Shown: piece by piece, positions 1-8,938 of the stretch | Layout: every line of letters begins with the position of its first letter | Position numbering within the stretch: position 1 is the stretch's first letter | Assembly (NCBI RefSeq): GCF_039645565.1 | Contig: NZ_CP147914.1 | Location: 645,573-709,572, forward strand | DNA length: 64,000 nt | DNA from: Sulfurimonas sp. HSL1-2 | GTDB lineage: Bacteria > Campylobacterota > Campylobacteria > Campylobacterales > Sulfurimonadaceae | Reading direction: 5' to 3' | Notes under the pieces: model-generated | Told to the model about the DNA's origin: nothing | What the model saw: the letters and a program-made list of their open reading frames with translations, nothing else | The model's database searches: none | Program-made: the position numbers and the translations under genes

Positions 1-1106
1 CGCCGGAACATGATCAGCGCTGCCATGGCACTCAGAAATGAGAGGAGCATGTTAAGCGGCGGCAAGATTTCCGGTTGGGAGATGAGGTCGCCGTTCATGA
101 AGTTCTCGAGGAGCGTTGCGTGTATATAGATACCGGGCAGCGTCTCGCCGGGCGCTATCGTATAACGGTCATGCAGCCCTACGGCTGTGGCACCGACGAG
201 TACGAATTTCCCCCGGATCAGGGCGGGATCCACCCTGCCTCGGAGGAGGTCGACGGCGGAGATACGGCGATAGGCGTTACGGGGGTAGAAGCGGAGCAGA
301 ACGTTGGCGTGGGCGTCGGTGTAGATGCGGTGGTCGCCGAGCACCGCCTGGAGGCCGTAAGGGCTCTTTATCAGCTGCATTGTAGGCGGAAAGCGGCCCG
401 ATGTGAGGAGCATGGCCGCGGTGAGCGCGGCAACGGGCTCCTGCCGAAAGCGCATCGCCAGTGCCATCCGGCGGAAAATACCGTCGCGGTCCGCATGGGC
501 ATTAATAAAACCGGTTGAGCGTGCCTCTGCCTGCAGTGCGGGGATATTGCACAGCAGTCCGACACCGGTGTAAAGGGTATCGATCCCTTCGGCATCGATG
601 CGGTACCCGGGCTTGTCGAAACAGACCGCCGTATCATCGTCGGTCTTGTTTTTCAGATAGAGCGGGAGCAGCAGCGGCAGGCTCCCGATCGTGTCGGCCA
701 GCAGCGTGTCATTGTTGTAGAGCTGCTCCGGGAGCCCCTCGATGCGAAGGGCGAGACCGAAATAGTTTTGGTAGAAGTGTATCAGCTCCTGCGGCGACGT
801 GCGGTCATTTTCAGGGAAGATAACGTCTGCCGCAATTTCCGCGGGCTTATAGGTGCCGATCTTCTCAAGCAGTTTGGCTGTCAGGACCCTGGGCCATGGC
901 CACTGCCCCAGTGCTTCGAGGCTCTCGTCGTCGATCTCGACGATCACTGTTGCCGGTTCGCCGAGCTTGAGCGGAACGGTCGCTTCGGCGGCCCGTTTAT
1001 AGAGATCATAGAGGAGATTATCGCTTTGCCGGAGCAGGGGGGTGCGGTAGGCGGCGAGGTAGAAGAGGAGTGTCACCGCCGCGACTGCCACATAGAATTT
1101 TCGCAT
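1..1106 (-). CDS. CHASE2 domain protein (3' part outside window)
   Basis: Reading the minus strand from the ATG at 1106 gives an open frame that runs off the left edge of the window, so only the first 368 or so residues are seen. A single membrane helix near residues 2-17 is followed by an extracytoplasmic domain with the CHASE2 signature: VIVEIDDESL around residue 55, then QWPWPR and a later FVLVGATAVGLHD segment. A second hydrophobic stretch begins at the window edge, as expected for the membrane helices that follow CHASE2. In this family the C-terminus is usually an adenylate cyclase, a histidine kinase or a GGDEF domain; which one applies cannot be seen. The start lies four bases after the stop of the OmpA-like gene, so the two are probably co-transcribed. 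Role inferred: sensor of an envelope signal. Confidence 0.8.
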   Translation of the reverse strand, partial: MRKFYVAVAAVTLLFYLAAYRTPLLRQSDNLLYDLYKRAAEATVPLKLGEPATVIVEIDDESLEALGQWPWPRVLTAKLLEKIGTYKPAEIAADVIFPENDRTSPQELIHFYQNYFGLALRIEGLPEQLYNNDTLLADTIGSLPLLLPLYLKNKTDDDTAVCFDKPGYRIDAEGIDTLYTGVGLLCNIPALQAEARSTGFINAHADRDGIFRRMALAMRFRQEPVAALTAAMLLTSGRFPPTMQLIKSPYGLQAVLGDHRIYTDAHANVLLRFYPRNAYRRISAVDLLRGRVDPALIRGKFVLVGATAVGLHDRYTIAPGETLPGIYIHATLLENFMNGDLISQPEILPPLNMLLSFLSAMAALIMFR

Positions 1107-1110
1107 GGCG

Positions 1111-1707
1111 CTACCGGATCGTTATCTCGACACGGCGGTTTTTCGGTTCGTTGGTCTCATCCGGCGTCTGCACTTGGAGAAGGTACTCCCCCAGACCGTC
1201 GGTCTGGCATCGGCGCATCGCGACATGTTGTTGTTCAAGGAGTGTTCTGAGTGCCGATGCCCGTTTTTCGGAGAGGGCAAGATTGTAAGACGCACTCCCC
1301 GTCGTGTCGGTGTACCCCGTGATGGCAACGTGGAGGGGACTCAACTCCCGAAGCAGCGGAAGGATCATGTTGAGATCACGGTGCGATTTCGGGGTAAGCT
1401 CGTCGCTGTTGTTTTCGAAATAGAGGGTGAGGGTCAACGGTGGAGGGGGGACCGCGGCGAAGGTGTCGGCATCGTCGGCGGTCAGTGCAGCATCCGAAAC
1501 CGTTTCAGGCGTGCTGGGAGCTTTGGAGCTGCTCTCCAGACTGGTCCCCTCGTAGGGTGTATCAATGGTCACGCTTCCGCCTTCGGTGGTAACGATGATG
1601 GCATTTTGGCTTCTGTTGTTGTCCAGCAGGACGACATCCGTCCCGGAGGGTTCCATGACAAAGGCGGTGACGACAATGACGAGGGAAACAAGGAGAATTT
1701 CGACCAT
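1111..1707 (-). CDS. OmpA-family C-terminal domain protein
   Basis: The 198-residue protein starts with one hydrophobic segment (roughly residues 2-17), followed by a low-complexity linker and an OmpA-C/MotB-like domain from about residue 95. The domain shows LTLYFENNSDEL, ITGYTDTTGSASYN and NRRVEITIR, the usual strand and peptidoglycan-binding elements with the conserved Asp and Arg. Such domains hold periplasmic proteins to the cell wall meso-diaminopimelate. The start overlaps the end of the FecR gene region by one base spacing only (stop 1709-1711, start 1705-1707) and the end is four bases before the CHASE2 gene, so this is the middle gene of a three-gene operon. It is not a full OmpA porin: no beta-barrel is present. 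Function in the unit is inferred to be anchoring of the sensory complex. Confidence 0.85.
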   Translation of the reverse strand: MVEILLVSLVIVVTAFVMEPSGTDVVLLDNNRSQNAIIVTTEGGSVTIDTPYEGTSLESSSKAPSTPETVSDAALTADDADTFAAVPPPPLTLTLYFENNSDELTPKSHRDLNMILPLLRELSPLHVAITGYTDTTGSASYNLALSEKRASALRTLLEQQHVAMRRCQTDGLGEYLLQVQTPDETNEPKNRRVEITIR

Positions 1708-1708
1708 A

Positions 1709-2134
1709 TCAATGTACCTTTACGAAAAAGCGGGTGCCCCGCACCCCAATGGTGCCCTCTGGGACTCTGAAGGTGACGGATTCAGGGGAGAGCTTACCGA
1801 TCTTGCCGGTCTCGACGATCGCGCTTCCTTCGCTCAAGGAGAGGTCGAAGCGGTAGGCTTTTTGGCTCGGTTCAAAGAGATAGTCGTCGATTTTCAGCAC
1901 ACTCTTGTGCCCGAGCGCGACCGTGCTCCCGTCGTTGAAAAGGATGCTAAGCGCCCCCTCTTTCCCGGTAAAAAGGATATCGCCTGGGTAGAGCTCCGCA
2001 CCGCTGTCTTTCGGGGTGATGACGTCGCCTCCCCGGCGGATACCGACCTCGTTTTTCTGGCTGTCGAGTACGGCAACGGCCTCGGCGGACCACAGCTGGA
2101 GACTCATCAGGCACAAAAGGAGGAGGCGTTTCAT
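1709..2134 (-). CDS. FecR-domain periplasmic protein
   Basis: The 141-residue product has a short signal peptide (residues 1 to about 18, ending near WSAEA) and a single FecR-type beta domain, with DVITPKDSGAELYPGD, a GSTVALG turn and the terminal TIGVRGTRFFV motif. There is no transmembrane anti-sigma region, so it is not a classical FecR regulator of iron-citrate transport; small secreted FecR-domain proteins next to CHASE2 cyclases are a recognised arrangement. It is the first gene of an operon with the OmpA-like and CHASE2 genes and has a good sigma70-like promoter just upstream. Role inferred: periplasmic ligand or scaffold that feeds the CHASE2 sensor. Signal-peptide and domain calls are from the sequence; the ligand is unknown. 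Confidence 0.85.
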   Translation of the reverse strand: MKRLLLLCLMSLQLWSAEAVAVLDSQKNEVGIRRGGDVITPKDSGAELYPGDILFTGKEGALSILFNDGSTVALGHKSVLKIDDYLFEPSQKAYRFDLSLSEGSAIVETGKIGKLSPESVTFRVPEGTIGVRGTRFFVKVH

Positions 2135-2167
2135 GGTGTCACCTTAGACGGGGAGCATTTTTTAAAG

Positions 2168-2197
2168 ATTGTATGACAAATTGTGTCTAATTGTCAA
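2168..2197 (-). promoter_or_regulatory. sigma70-like promoter of the FecR/OmpA/CHASE2 operon
   Basis: On the minus strand a perfect TTGACA (complement of 2192-2197) is followed after 18 bases by TACAAT (complement of 2168-2173), about 34 bases upstream of the FecR start codon. It is the only promoter in the window with a consensus -35 box. Confidence 0.7.
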
Positions 2198-2271
2198 ACT
2201 GATCTGCCCGGGGAAGGTAAGGATAGGCGTAGAGAATCCTGTCTGATGAGCGAATGGATAAAAGAAAGAGG

Positions 2272-2481
2272 TTAATGTCTGAAGAGATACATCAGCAGTG
2301 AGAGTATGATACTGACAACAATCATTGAGGTGATGGGGATAAAGAGACGGGCGTGTTCGTTTTCGACGCGGATGTCGCCGGGGAGTCTGCCGAACCAGCC
2401 GAACAGGCCGGGCATGAAATACAGCAGGAGGCCGACGACGACCAGCATAATGCCGGCAATGATCAGCCATTTTGCGATCAT
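2272..2481 (-). CDS. DUF2905 small membrane protein
   Basis: A 69-residue protein with two predicted membrane helices (about residues 5-27 and 48-67) separated by a short loop containing FGRLPGDIRVE. That loop motif and the length are typical of the DUF2905 family, widespread small inner-membrane proteins of unknown function. The start codon overlaps the end of the SulP gene by four bases (2478-2481), so translation is probably coupled and the gene is the last one of the valS-sulP operon. Nothing in the sequence points to a specific biochemical role. Confidence 0.85.
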   Translation of the reverse strand: MIAKWLIIAGIMLVVVGLLLYFMPGLFGWFGRLPGDIRVENEHARLFIPITSMIVVSIILSLLMYLFRH

Positions 2482-4016
2482 ACGTTGACCGCGACCTTGT
2501 ATGTGGGGTCGTTGACCTCATAGGTGCAGTGGGGGCCGGCGGCCTTGAGAAGCTTCTTGCAGTCTTCGCTGAGGTGCCGCAGGGTAAGCTGCTTGTTGGC
2601 ATCCTCGTACTTGCGGGTGATCGTATCGATCGCTTCGACACCGGAGGCGTCCATGACCCGGGCGTTGCGGAAGTCGATGACGACGCGCGGCGGGTCCCGG
2701 TCGATCGTGAAGGCGTCGAAGAAGCTTGCCGTCGAACCGAAGAAGAGGGGGCCGTCAAGCTCATACACCTTCGTGCCGTCCGCTTCGACCTGGCTTTTGG
2801 CATAGATACGTGCGTGTTTCCAGGCAAAGACGAGGGCGGAGATGATGACGCCGGAGATGACGGCGATGGCCAGGTCCTCCACGATGGTGATCAACGTGAC
2901 GGCGACCATGACAAAGGCGTCGGAGCGCGGCATGTGCCGGATATGGCTGAAACTGCTCCATTCGAAGGTGCCGATGCTGACCATGAACATGATACCGACC
3001 AGCACGGCGATCGGGATAACGTTGAGCACGTCGGTTAGCGACGCGACGAGCACCATCAGCCCGACGGCGGCGGTGACGCCGGAGAGGCGGCCGAGGCCGC
3101 CGGAGGTGTAGTTGATGATGGACTGGCCGATCATCGCACACCCCGGCATCCCGCCGAAGAGTCCGCAGGTCATATTCCCGGTCCCCAGCGCGATACACTC
3201 CTGGTTGCCGCTGCCGCGGGTGCCGCTCATCTCGTCAAGGACAGCCAGGGTCAGCAGGGACTCGATCAGGCCGACAAGGGCCATGATGACCGCATAGGGG
3301 AGGACGACGAGGATGGCGCCCGGGTCGAGGATGAAGTCCGGAATGTGGAAAGAGGGCAGCTGACCTTTGAACGCGGAAAGGTTCGCCATGTCGCCGACGG
3401 TACCGGTCTGGAGGCCGAAAAGGTAGGCGACGAGGGTGAGCGCAACGATGGCGACGAGGCCGGCCGGGACTGCTTTGGTGTAGCGCGGCAGGACGAACAT
3501 GATCAACATCGTGATCGCTACGAGGGCGTACATGATGACGCCTTCACCCTCAAAGAACTTGAACTGCGCCGTTGCGATGACGATGGCCAGACCGTTGACA
3601 AAGCCGTACATTGCCGGCTGGGGGACGAGGCGGATGAACTTACCCATCTTGAAGACGCCGAAAAGGATCTGGATCGCGCCGGTCAGCAGGGCGGCGAGAG
3701 TGACGTACTGCAGGACGCCCCAGGCGAGTTCCTCCCCGCCGAGCCCCTGCGAACGAAGCAATCCGGAGACCTCCAGGGTCAGGCCGATAAGGACGACGGC
3801 AACGGAGCCGGTCGCCCCGCTGATCATCCCGGGTTTGCCGCCGATGAGCGCCGTGATGAGGCCGAGGATAAAGGCGGTGTAGAGACCAACGATGGGGCTC
3901 ACTTCGGCGATGAAGGCGAAGGCGATCGCTTCGGGCACAAGGGCGACGGCGACGACGAGCCCCGAGAGGACGTCGTTCTTGATGTTATCGGTACGGTAGT
4001 TCTGGAGGTTGAACAT
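2478..4016 (-). CDS. SulP-family anion permease with STAS domain
   Basis: The 512-residue protein has the SulP/SLC26 architecture: ten or more hydrophobic segments through about residue 390, the conserved early segment LVVAVALVPEAIAFAF, the GKPGMISGATGS region in the first repeat and a GLFGGMPGCAMIGQS segment in the second. A C-terminal cytoplasmic STAS domain (about residues 415-512) carries VVIDFRNARVMDASG. Family members move sulfate, bicarbonate or other small anions. The early helices resemble bacterial members linked to bicarbonate or low-affinity sulfate uptake, but the substrate cannot be read from sequence. The start overlaps the valS stop by one base (TGATG), so it is translated with valS and DUF2905. 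Confidence 0.9.
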   Translation of the reverse strand: MFNLQNYRTDNIKNDVLSGLVVAVALVPEAIAFAFIAEVSPIVGLYTAFILGLITALIGGKPGMISGATGSVAVVLIGLTLEVSGLLRSQGLGGEELAWGVLQYVTLAALLTGAIQILFGVFKMGKFIRLVPQPAMYGFVNGLAIVIATAQFKFFEGEGVIMYALVAITMLIMFVLPRYTKAVPAGLVAIVALTLVAYLFGLQTGTVGDMANLSAFKGQLPSFHIPDFILDPGAILVVLPYAVIMALVGLIESLLTLAVLDEMSGTRGSGNQECIALGTGNMTCGLFGGMPGCAMIGQSIINYTSGGLGRLSGVTAAVGLMVLVASLTDVLNVIPIAVLVGIMFMVSIGTFEWSSFSHIRHMPRSDAFVMVAVTLITIVEDLAIAVISGVIISALVFAWKHARIYAKSQVEADGTKVYELDGPLFFGSTASFFDAFTIDRDPPRVVIDFRNARVMDASGVEAIDTITRKYEDANKQLTLRHLSEDCKKLLKAAGPHCTYEVNDPTYKVAVNV

Positions 4017-6640
4017 CAGGCTCCCTGCAGACTCTCGAGCTGGTCGAGGATCTTGCGCTGTTTGTTCTGGGCGTCAACGAGGGCTTCGCGGTTGGTGGCG
4101 ACGACCTCTTCGGGTGCGTTGGCGACGAAGCGCTCGTTATTGAGCATCCCCGCCAGTTTGGCGATCTCTTTTTCCAGCTTCGCGTTCTGCTTCTCCAGCC
4201 GGTCGATGATCGGCGCGAGGTCGATGGAGCCGGTCGGGATGAAGACCTCGACCTTCTCCCCGACGTCACTGACGGCATTTTCCATCTTATCGGAAACGAA
4301 ACCGACCTTCTCGACTTTTCCGAGGCGGCAGATGTAGGCATCCATCGCGTCGGATGTGACGGCATCCGTTTTGACGTAGGCCTCTTCGATCTTCTGGTTG
4401 CCCATATCGATGAGGGTCTTCGCGCGGCGGACGGTGACGATGGCATCCATGATGACGTCGAACATCGCCTCGATTTGCATATCGCGTTCGCCAGCAATGG
4501 GGTAGCGGCTGATCATGATGGAGTCGCCGTTTTCAAGCGACGTGCCGGAGAGCTCGTGGTAGAGGTACTCGGTCATGAACGGCATGAACGGGTGCAACAG
4601 CTTCATGGATGCTTTGAAGATGGCGCCGAGTTCCGGCACGCTCTCCTTGCTGACCTTGGAAAGCTCGATGCCCCAGTCGCAGAACTCGTTCCACAGGAAA
4701 CGGTAGAGGACCGTGGCCGCGTCGTTGAAGCGGTACTCGTCGAGGAACCCGCGGGTTTCGACGACGGCGGCGTTGAAACGGCTCTGCATATAGCGTCCGA
4801 GATCCGTTGTGACCGTGATGTTTTCCAGGTCGTCGAAGGTCTCGACGTTCATCTGGAGGAACTTCGCCGCGTTGTAGAGCTTGTTGGTGAAGTTGCGGCT
4901 CAGTTCAAGTTTCTCTTCGCTGAGACGGATGTCGCGCCCCTGGACGGCGAGGACGGCCAGGGTAAAGCGCAGGGCATCGGCGCTGTATTTTTCGACCATA
5001 TCAAGCGGGTCGATGACGTTGCCCTTGGACTTGGACATCTTCTGGCCGTGTTCGTCGCGTACCAGCGCATGCAGGTAGATGTGTTCGAAGGGGAGTTTGC
5101 CCATGAAGGTCTCGCCCATGAGCATCATCCGCGCGACCCAGAAGAAGAGGATGTCGAAACCGGTGATCAGCAGGCTGTTCGGGTAGAAGTTCTTGAGATC
5201 GTCGCTCTCGAACAGCTTGTCCATGACCGGATCGCCGTTGCCCCAGCCCAGGGTCGAGAAGGGCCAGAGCGCCGAGGAGAACCAGGTGTCGAGGACGTCG
5301 GGGTCCTGGACGATGTTCTTGGAGGAACAGTGCGGACACGCTTCCGGTTCCTCCTGCTGCGTCGCCCACTCGTGGCCGCAGTCGTTACAGTAGAAGACCG
5401 GGATGCGGTGGCCCCACCAGAGCTGGCGGGAGATACACCAGTCGCGCAGGTCGTTCATCCAGGCATTGTAGCTGTTGATCCAGTGCTGCGGGAAGAACTT
5501 GACGAGGCCGTCGTTGACTTTCTCGATGCTGCCGCGGGCCGTTTCGGCGCGGACGAACCACTGCTTGGAGATGTAGGGTTCGACGACGTTTTTACAGCGG
5601 TAGCAGTGGCCGACCTGGTGGACGTGGTCTTCGATCTTCTCGACGAAGCCTTCCTCCTCGAGGCGCTTGACGATGACCTCGCGCGCTTCGAGGCGTTCGA
5701 GCCCTTTGAACTCGCCGGCGAAATCGTTGAGGATCCCCTTCTCGTCGAAGACGGTGATGAATTCGAGGTCGTGGCGCTTGCCGACCTCGTAGTCGTTCGG
5801 GTCATGTGCCGGGGTGACCTTGACCATCCCGGTTCCGAACTCCATGTCGACGTGCTCGTCGGCGATAATTGGGATTTCGCGGTCGATCAGCGGCAGTTTG
5901 AGCTTCTTGCCGATAAGGGCTTTGTAGCGCTCGTCGTCCGGGTGGACCATGACGGCGGTATCGCCGAAGTAGGTCTCCGGGCGGGTCGTGGCGACGACGA
6001 TGTGTCCGCTGCCGTCCGCGTAGGGGTAGCGGACGTGGTAGAAGTGGCCGTTGTGCTCTTCATACTCGACCTCGATGTCGGAGAGGGCACCGTCATGGGT
6101 ACACCAGTTGACCATGTAGTTTCCGCGGACGATCAACCCTTTGTCATAGAGGTTGACGAAGGCTTCCTTGACGGCGGATTTGAGCCCCTCGTCCATGGTG
6201 AAGCGCTCACGGCTCCAAGCGGGGGAGACGCCCATCTTGCGCAGCTGGCCGACCATGATCCCGCCGGACTCCTCCTTCCAGGCCCAGACGCGTTCCAGGA
6301 ACTTCTCGCGCCCGAGTTCCTCTTTGGTCGTTCCCTCTTCAAGCAGCTGCTTCTCGACGACGTTCTGCGTCGCGATCCCCGCGTGGTCCGTGCCCGGCTG
6401 CCACAACGTCTTGTAGCCGTCCATCCGTTTGTAGCGGACGATGATGTCCTGGAGGGTGAAAGTGAGGGAGTGGCCGATGTGCAGACGCCCGGTGACATTC
6501 GGCGGCGGCATCATGATGGCGAAGTTCTTGCCCTCTTTCTGGATGGCTCTGTTCCCGTCGATCTCAAAATAGCCGCGTTCTTCCCAGATAGGGTAGAACG
6601 CCGACTCGACGGATGAAGGATCGTAGCTTTTTTTTGACAT
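4016..6640 (-). CDS. valS: Valyl-tRNA synthetase
   Basis: An 874-residue class Ia synthetase that charges tRNA-Val. The catalytic HIGH signature is present as PPNVTGRLHIGHS near residue 50, and the KMSKS signature as GQKMSKSKGNVID near residue 535. An editing (CP1) domain lies between them. Cysteine pairs CYRC near residue 350 and CNDC...CPHC near residues 416-440 look like zinc knuckles. The C-terminal end is a charged coiled-coil arm, as usual for ValRS. Length fits the family. It is the first gene of an operon with the SulP and DUF2905 genes and is divergent from the UvrD gene across a 90-190 base promoter region. Confidence 0.97.
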   Translation of the reverse strand: MSKKSYDPSSVESAFYPIWEERGYFEIDGNRAIQKEGKNFAIMMPPPNVTGRLHIGHSLTFTLQDIIVRYKRMDGYKTLWQPGTDHAGIATQNVVEKQLLEEGTTKEELGREKFLERVWAWKEESGGIMVGQLRKMGVSPAWSRERFTMDEGLKSAVKEAFVNLYDKGLIVRGNYMVNWCTHDGALSDIEVEYEEHNGHFYHVRYPYADGSGHIVVATTRPETYFGDTAVMVHPDDERYKALIGKKLKLPLIDREIPIIADEHVDMEFGTGMVKVTPAHDPNDYEVGKRHDLEFITVFDEKGILNDFAGEFKGLERLEAREVIVKRLEEEGFVEKIEDHVHQVGHCYRCKNVVEPYISKQWFVRAETARGSIEKVNDGLVKFFPQHWINSYNAWMNDLRDWCISRQLWWGHRIPVFYCNDCGHEWATQQEEPEACPHCSSKNIVQDPDVLDTWFSSALWPFSTLGWGNGDPVMDKLFESDDLKNFYPNSLLITGFDILFFWVARMMLMGETFMGKLPFEHIYLHALVRDEHGQKMSKSKGNVIDPLDMVEKYSADALRFTLAVLAVQGRDIRLSEEKLELSRNFTNKLYNAAKFLQMNVETFDDLENITVTTDLGRYMQSRFNAAVVETRGFLDEYRFNDAATVLYRFLWNEFCDWGIELSKVSKESVPELGAIFKASMKLLHPFMPFMTEYLYHELSGTSLENGDSIMISRYPIAGERDMQIEAMFDVIMDAIVTVRRAKTLIDMGNQKIEEAYVKTDAVTSDAMDAYICRLGKVEKVGFVSDKMENAVSDVGEKVEVFIPTGSIDLAPIIDRLEKQNAKLEKEIAKLAGMLNNERFVANAPEEVVATNREALVDAQNKQRKILDQLESLQGA

Positions 6641-6711
6641 GGATGTCCCCGTATTCTGCGCTTGTTTGGTTCAGATTTTGAAATGAATGAAGGCGCTTAA
6701 ATTTTAGGCGG

Positions 6712-6717
6712 ATTATA
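6712..6717 (-). promoter_or_regulatory. Possible -10 box of the valS operon
   Basis: The minus strand reads TATAAT here (complement of ATTATA), about 72 bases upstream of the valS start, in the AT-rich gap between valS and the divergent helicase gene. No convincing -35 is visible, which is common for Campylobacterota sigma70 promoters. Confidence 0.4.
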
Positions 6718-6826
6718 GCGAAACGGAGGTAAAATGCCGGACTCAACAGCGTTAGGCTGTCACCTTGACAGCCGAAACATCCCGCATCTCACCCGTAAGA
6801 GCGAAGCCTACCCGCAAAGGACAGCA

Positions 6827-8908
6827 GTGCCCCTTTCCCGTCTCAACGAAGAACAGTACCGTGCCGCAACCGCACCTTTCGGCCATAACCTGATCATCGC
6901 CTCCGCCGGTACAGGAAAGACGTCGACGATCGTCGGGCGGATCGCGCACCTGCTGGGGCAGGGAGTGCAGCCCCACGAGATCCTGCTGCTCACCTTCACG
7001 AACAAGGCGGCGGCGGAGATGGTCGAACGCGTCGCCTCCTTTTTCGGGACGGAGAAGGCCGGGCAGATCGACGCCGGGACCTTCCATGCGGTAAGCTACC
7101 GCTGGCTCAAGCGGCAGCAGGGCAAGGTCGTTCTCAAGCAGCAGCGTGAGCTCAAGACCCTCTTCCGCAGCGTTTACGAAAAGCGCAGTTTCCACCACCT
7201 GGAGGGGGAGAACGAACCCTACGGCGCCAACTACCTCTACGACCTCTACTCCTACTACCAGAATACGGAGATGGACAAGAGTTTCGAGATGTGGATTACG
7301 GAAAGGCAGGAGGAACATGACCGGTTCGCCATGATCTATGCAGATATCATCGACGAGTTCGAGGAGCTTAAAACCCAGTACGGTTTTTTGAATTTCAACG
7401 ACCTGCTCCTGCAGATGCGCAAGCTCTGCGAACGGATGGAACTGGGGTACAAAGAGGTGCTTGTCGACGAGTACCAGGATACCAACGCCTTGCAGGGAAC
7501 GCTCATCGACGCCATGAGCCCGCCTTCACTCTTCTGCGTCGGCGATTACGATCAGTCCATCTACGCCTTTAACGGGGCGGACATCTCCATTATCGGCTCC
7601 TTTTCGCAGAAGTATCCCGAGGCGGCTGTCCATACCCTCTCGAAGAACTACCGATCGACGGTTCCGATCCTCTCTCTGGCGAACAAAGTCATTGCCAAGA
7701 ATGAGCGTATTTACCCGAAACAGCTGGAGGTGACCCGCGATCACGCCGCCCCGCCGCCGAAACTTCTGGTCTACGACGAACTGTTTGAACAGTACCACGG
7801 CATAGCCGAGATGATCGGAAAGAGTGTCACCGAGCATGAAGAGATTGCCGTCATTTTCCGCAACAACTCCAGCGCGGACGGGATCGAGGCGGCACTGCGG
7901 GAAAAGGGGATCGCCTGCCGCCGGCGCGGCGGGGTCAGTTTTTTTGATGCCAAAGAGGTGAAGTTCGTTCTCGATATCTACACGCTGCTCGTCAACGAGA
8001 GTGATATGATGGCTTTCATTCATGTATTCGAACATGCCAAAGGGGTCGGCAGCGCGTTGGCCAAGGAACTCTACGTCGCGCTGCAGTTCCTCGGCGGCGG
8101 TTCGATGCTGCGCGGGCTCTATACCCCTGATCTCAAGATCAGCAACCCTTTCGAAAAGCGGAAGCTGAATCACCAACTCGGACTGTTTGACGATTTTCTT
8201 GAGCTCGGGCATGCCGGCCGTTTTGCCGAGGTCATCAGCGACAAGAAACTGCTGAAGAATCCTGTGCTGAAGCATCCGAAGCTCACCAAAGACGGGGCGA
8301 AAATGCTTTCCCAGTTCTATACGCTGCTGCAGGCGATCAAAAATCTCTCCCGCCCCCAGAACGTTGTACAGAAGATCGCATCCTCCGAACTGTATGCAAC
8401 GGTCGCGGAGCAGCTGGCCGTCCGGCGTGCCATTCTGCCCGACGGCCAGGTCGATGCGAAGCTTAAGACGGAAGCATTGGAGCGTATCCGCCGCAAACCG
8501 GCAGTACTCCAGGAACTGGCCAAGCCCTACAAAGAGCATGAACGCTTCCTTAATGCCATGATCCTCGGCTCTCAGGACCTGACTCAGGGCGAGGGGGTGC
8601 ACCTGCTCAGTATCCATGCCTCCAAAGGCCTGGAATATAAAGAGGTCTATGTCATCGACCTGATGGACGGGCGTTTCCCGAACCGAAAATTGATGGGACG
8701 GGGCGGGAGCCTGGATGAGGAACGGCGGCTCTTTTACGTAGCGGTGACCCGCGCCAAGGATATCCTCTATCTCAGTTTCGCGAAATACGACCGGATCAAA
8801 AAAGCGCAATTTGTCCCGTCGATATTCCTGTATGAAGCCGGCATGCTCAAAGAAGATGAAGAGTATCGAATGCTTGTGAAAAAAGAGGAAGCGAAAGAAG
8901 AAAAATAA
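6827..8908 (+). CDS. UvrD/Rep-family ATP-dependent DNA helicase
   Basis: A superfamily 1A helicase with all main motifs: Q-motif LNEEQYRAAT, Walker A ASAGTGKTSTIV, Walker B VLVDEYQDTN, motif III DYDQSIYAFNGAD, motif V LLSIHASKGLEYKEV and motif VI RRLFYVAVTRAKD. At about 693 residues it matches UvrD/PcrA/Rep enzymes acting in repair and replication restart. The GTG at 6827 is chosen because family members begin about ten residues before the Q motif, and AAAGGA sits five bases upstream. An in-frame ATG at 6734 with its own GGAGGT ribosome site would add 31 residues with atypical codons; that alternative cannot be excluded. The gene ends at a hairpin shared with the convergent pilus operon. Confidence 0.93.
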   Translation: MPLSRLNEEQYRAATAPFGHNLIIASAGTGKTSTIVGRIAHLLGQGVQPHEILLLTFTNKAAAEMVERVASFFGTEKAGQIDAGTFHAVSYRWLKRQQGKVVLKQQRELKTLFRSVYEKRSFHHLEGENEPYGANYLYDLYSYYQNTEMDKSFEMWITERQEEHDRFAMIYADIIDEFEELKTQYGFLNFNDLLLQMRKLCERMELGYKEVLVDEYQDTNALQGTLIDAMSPPSLFCVGDYDQSIYAFNGADISIIGSFSQKYPEAAVHTLSKNYRSTVPILSLANKVIAKNERIYPKQLEVTRDHAAPPPKLLVYDELFEQYHGIAEMIGKSVTEHEEIAVIFRNNSSADGIEAALREKGIACRRRGGVSFFDAKEVKFVLDIYTLLVNESDMMAFIHVFEHAKGVGSALAKELYVALQFLGGGSMLRGLYTPDLKISNPFEKRKLNHQLGLFDDFLELGHAGRFAEVISDKKLLKNPVLKHPKLTKDGAKMLSQFYTLLQAIKNLSRPQNVVQKIASSELYATVAEQLAVRRAILPDGQVDAKLKTEALERIRRKPAVLQELAKPYKEHERFLNAMILGSQDLTQGEGVHLLSIHASKGLEYKEVYVIDLMDGRFPNRKLMGRGGSLDEERRLFYVAVTRAKDILYLSFAKYDRIKKAQFVPSIFLYEAGMLKEDEEYRMLVKKEEAKEEK

Positions 8909-8932
8909 GAGGACGCTGGGAGAGCGTCCTCT
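8908..8932 (-). terminator. Shared intrinsic terminator between helicase and pilus operon
   Basis: A perfect 10-bp stem (AGAGGACGCT / AGCGTCCTCT) with a five-base loop. On the minus strand it is followed by a T-rich tract (TTATTTTTCTT), so it should stop transcripts of the mshG operon; as a stem-loop it may also end the helicase mRNA. Confidence 0.8.
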
Positions 8933-8938
8933 GAGAAA

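Noticed and set aside
4475..6616. Long plus-strand frame opposite valS
   Set aside because: Shadow of a GC-rich gene; the product has no recognisable domain and valS is unambiguous.
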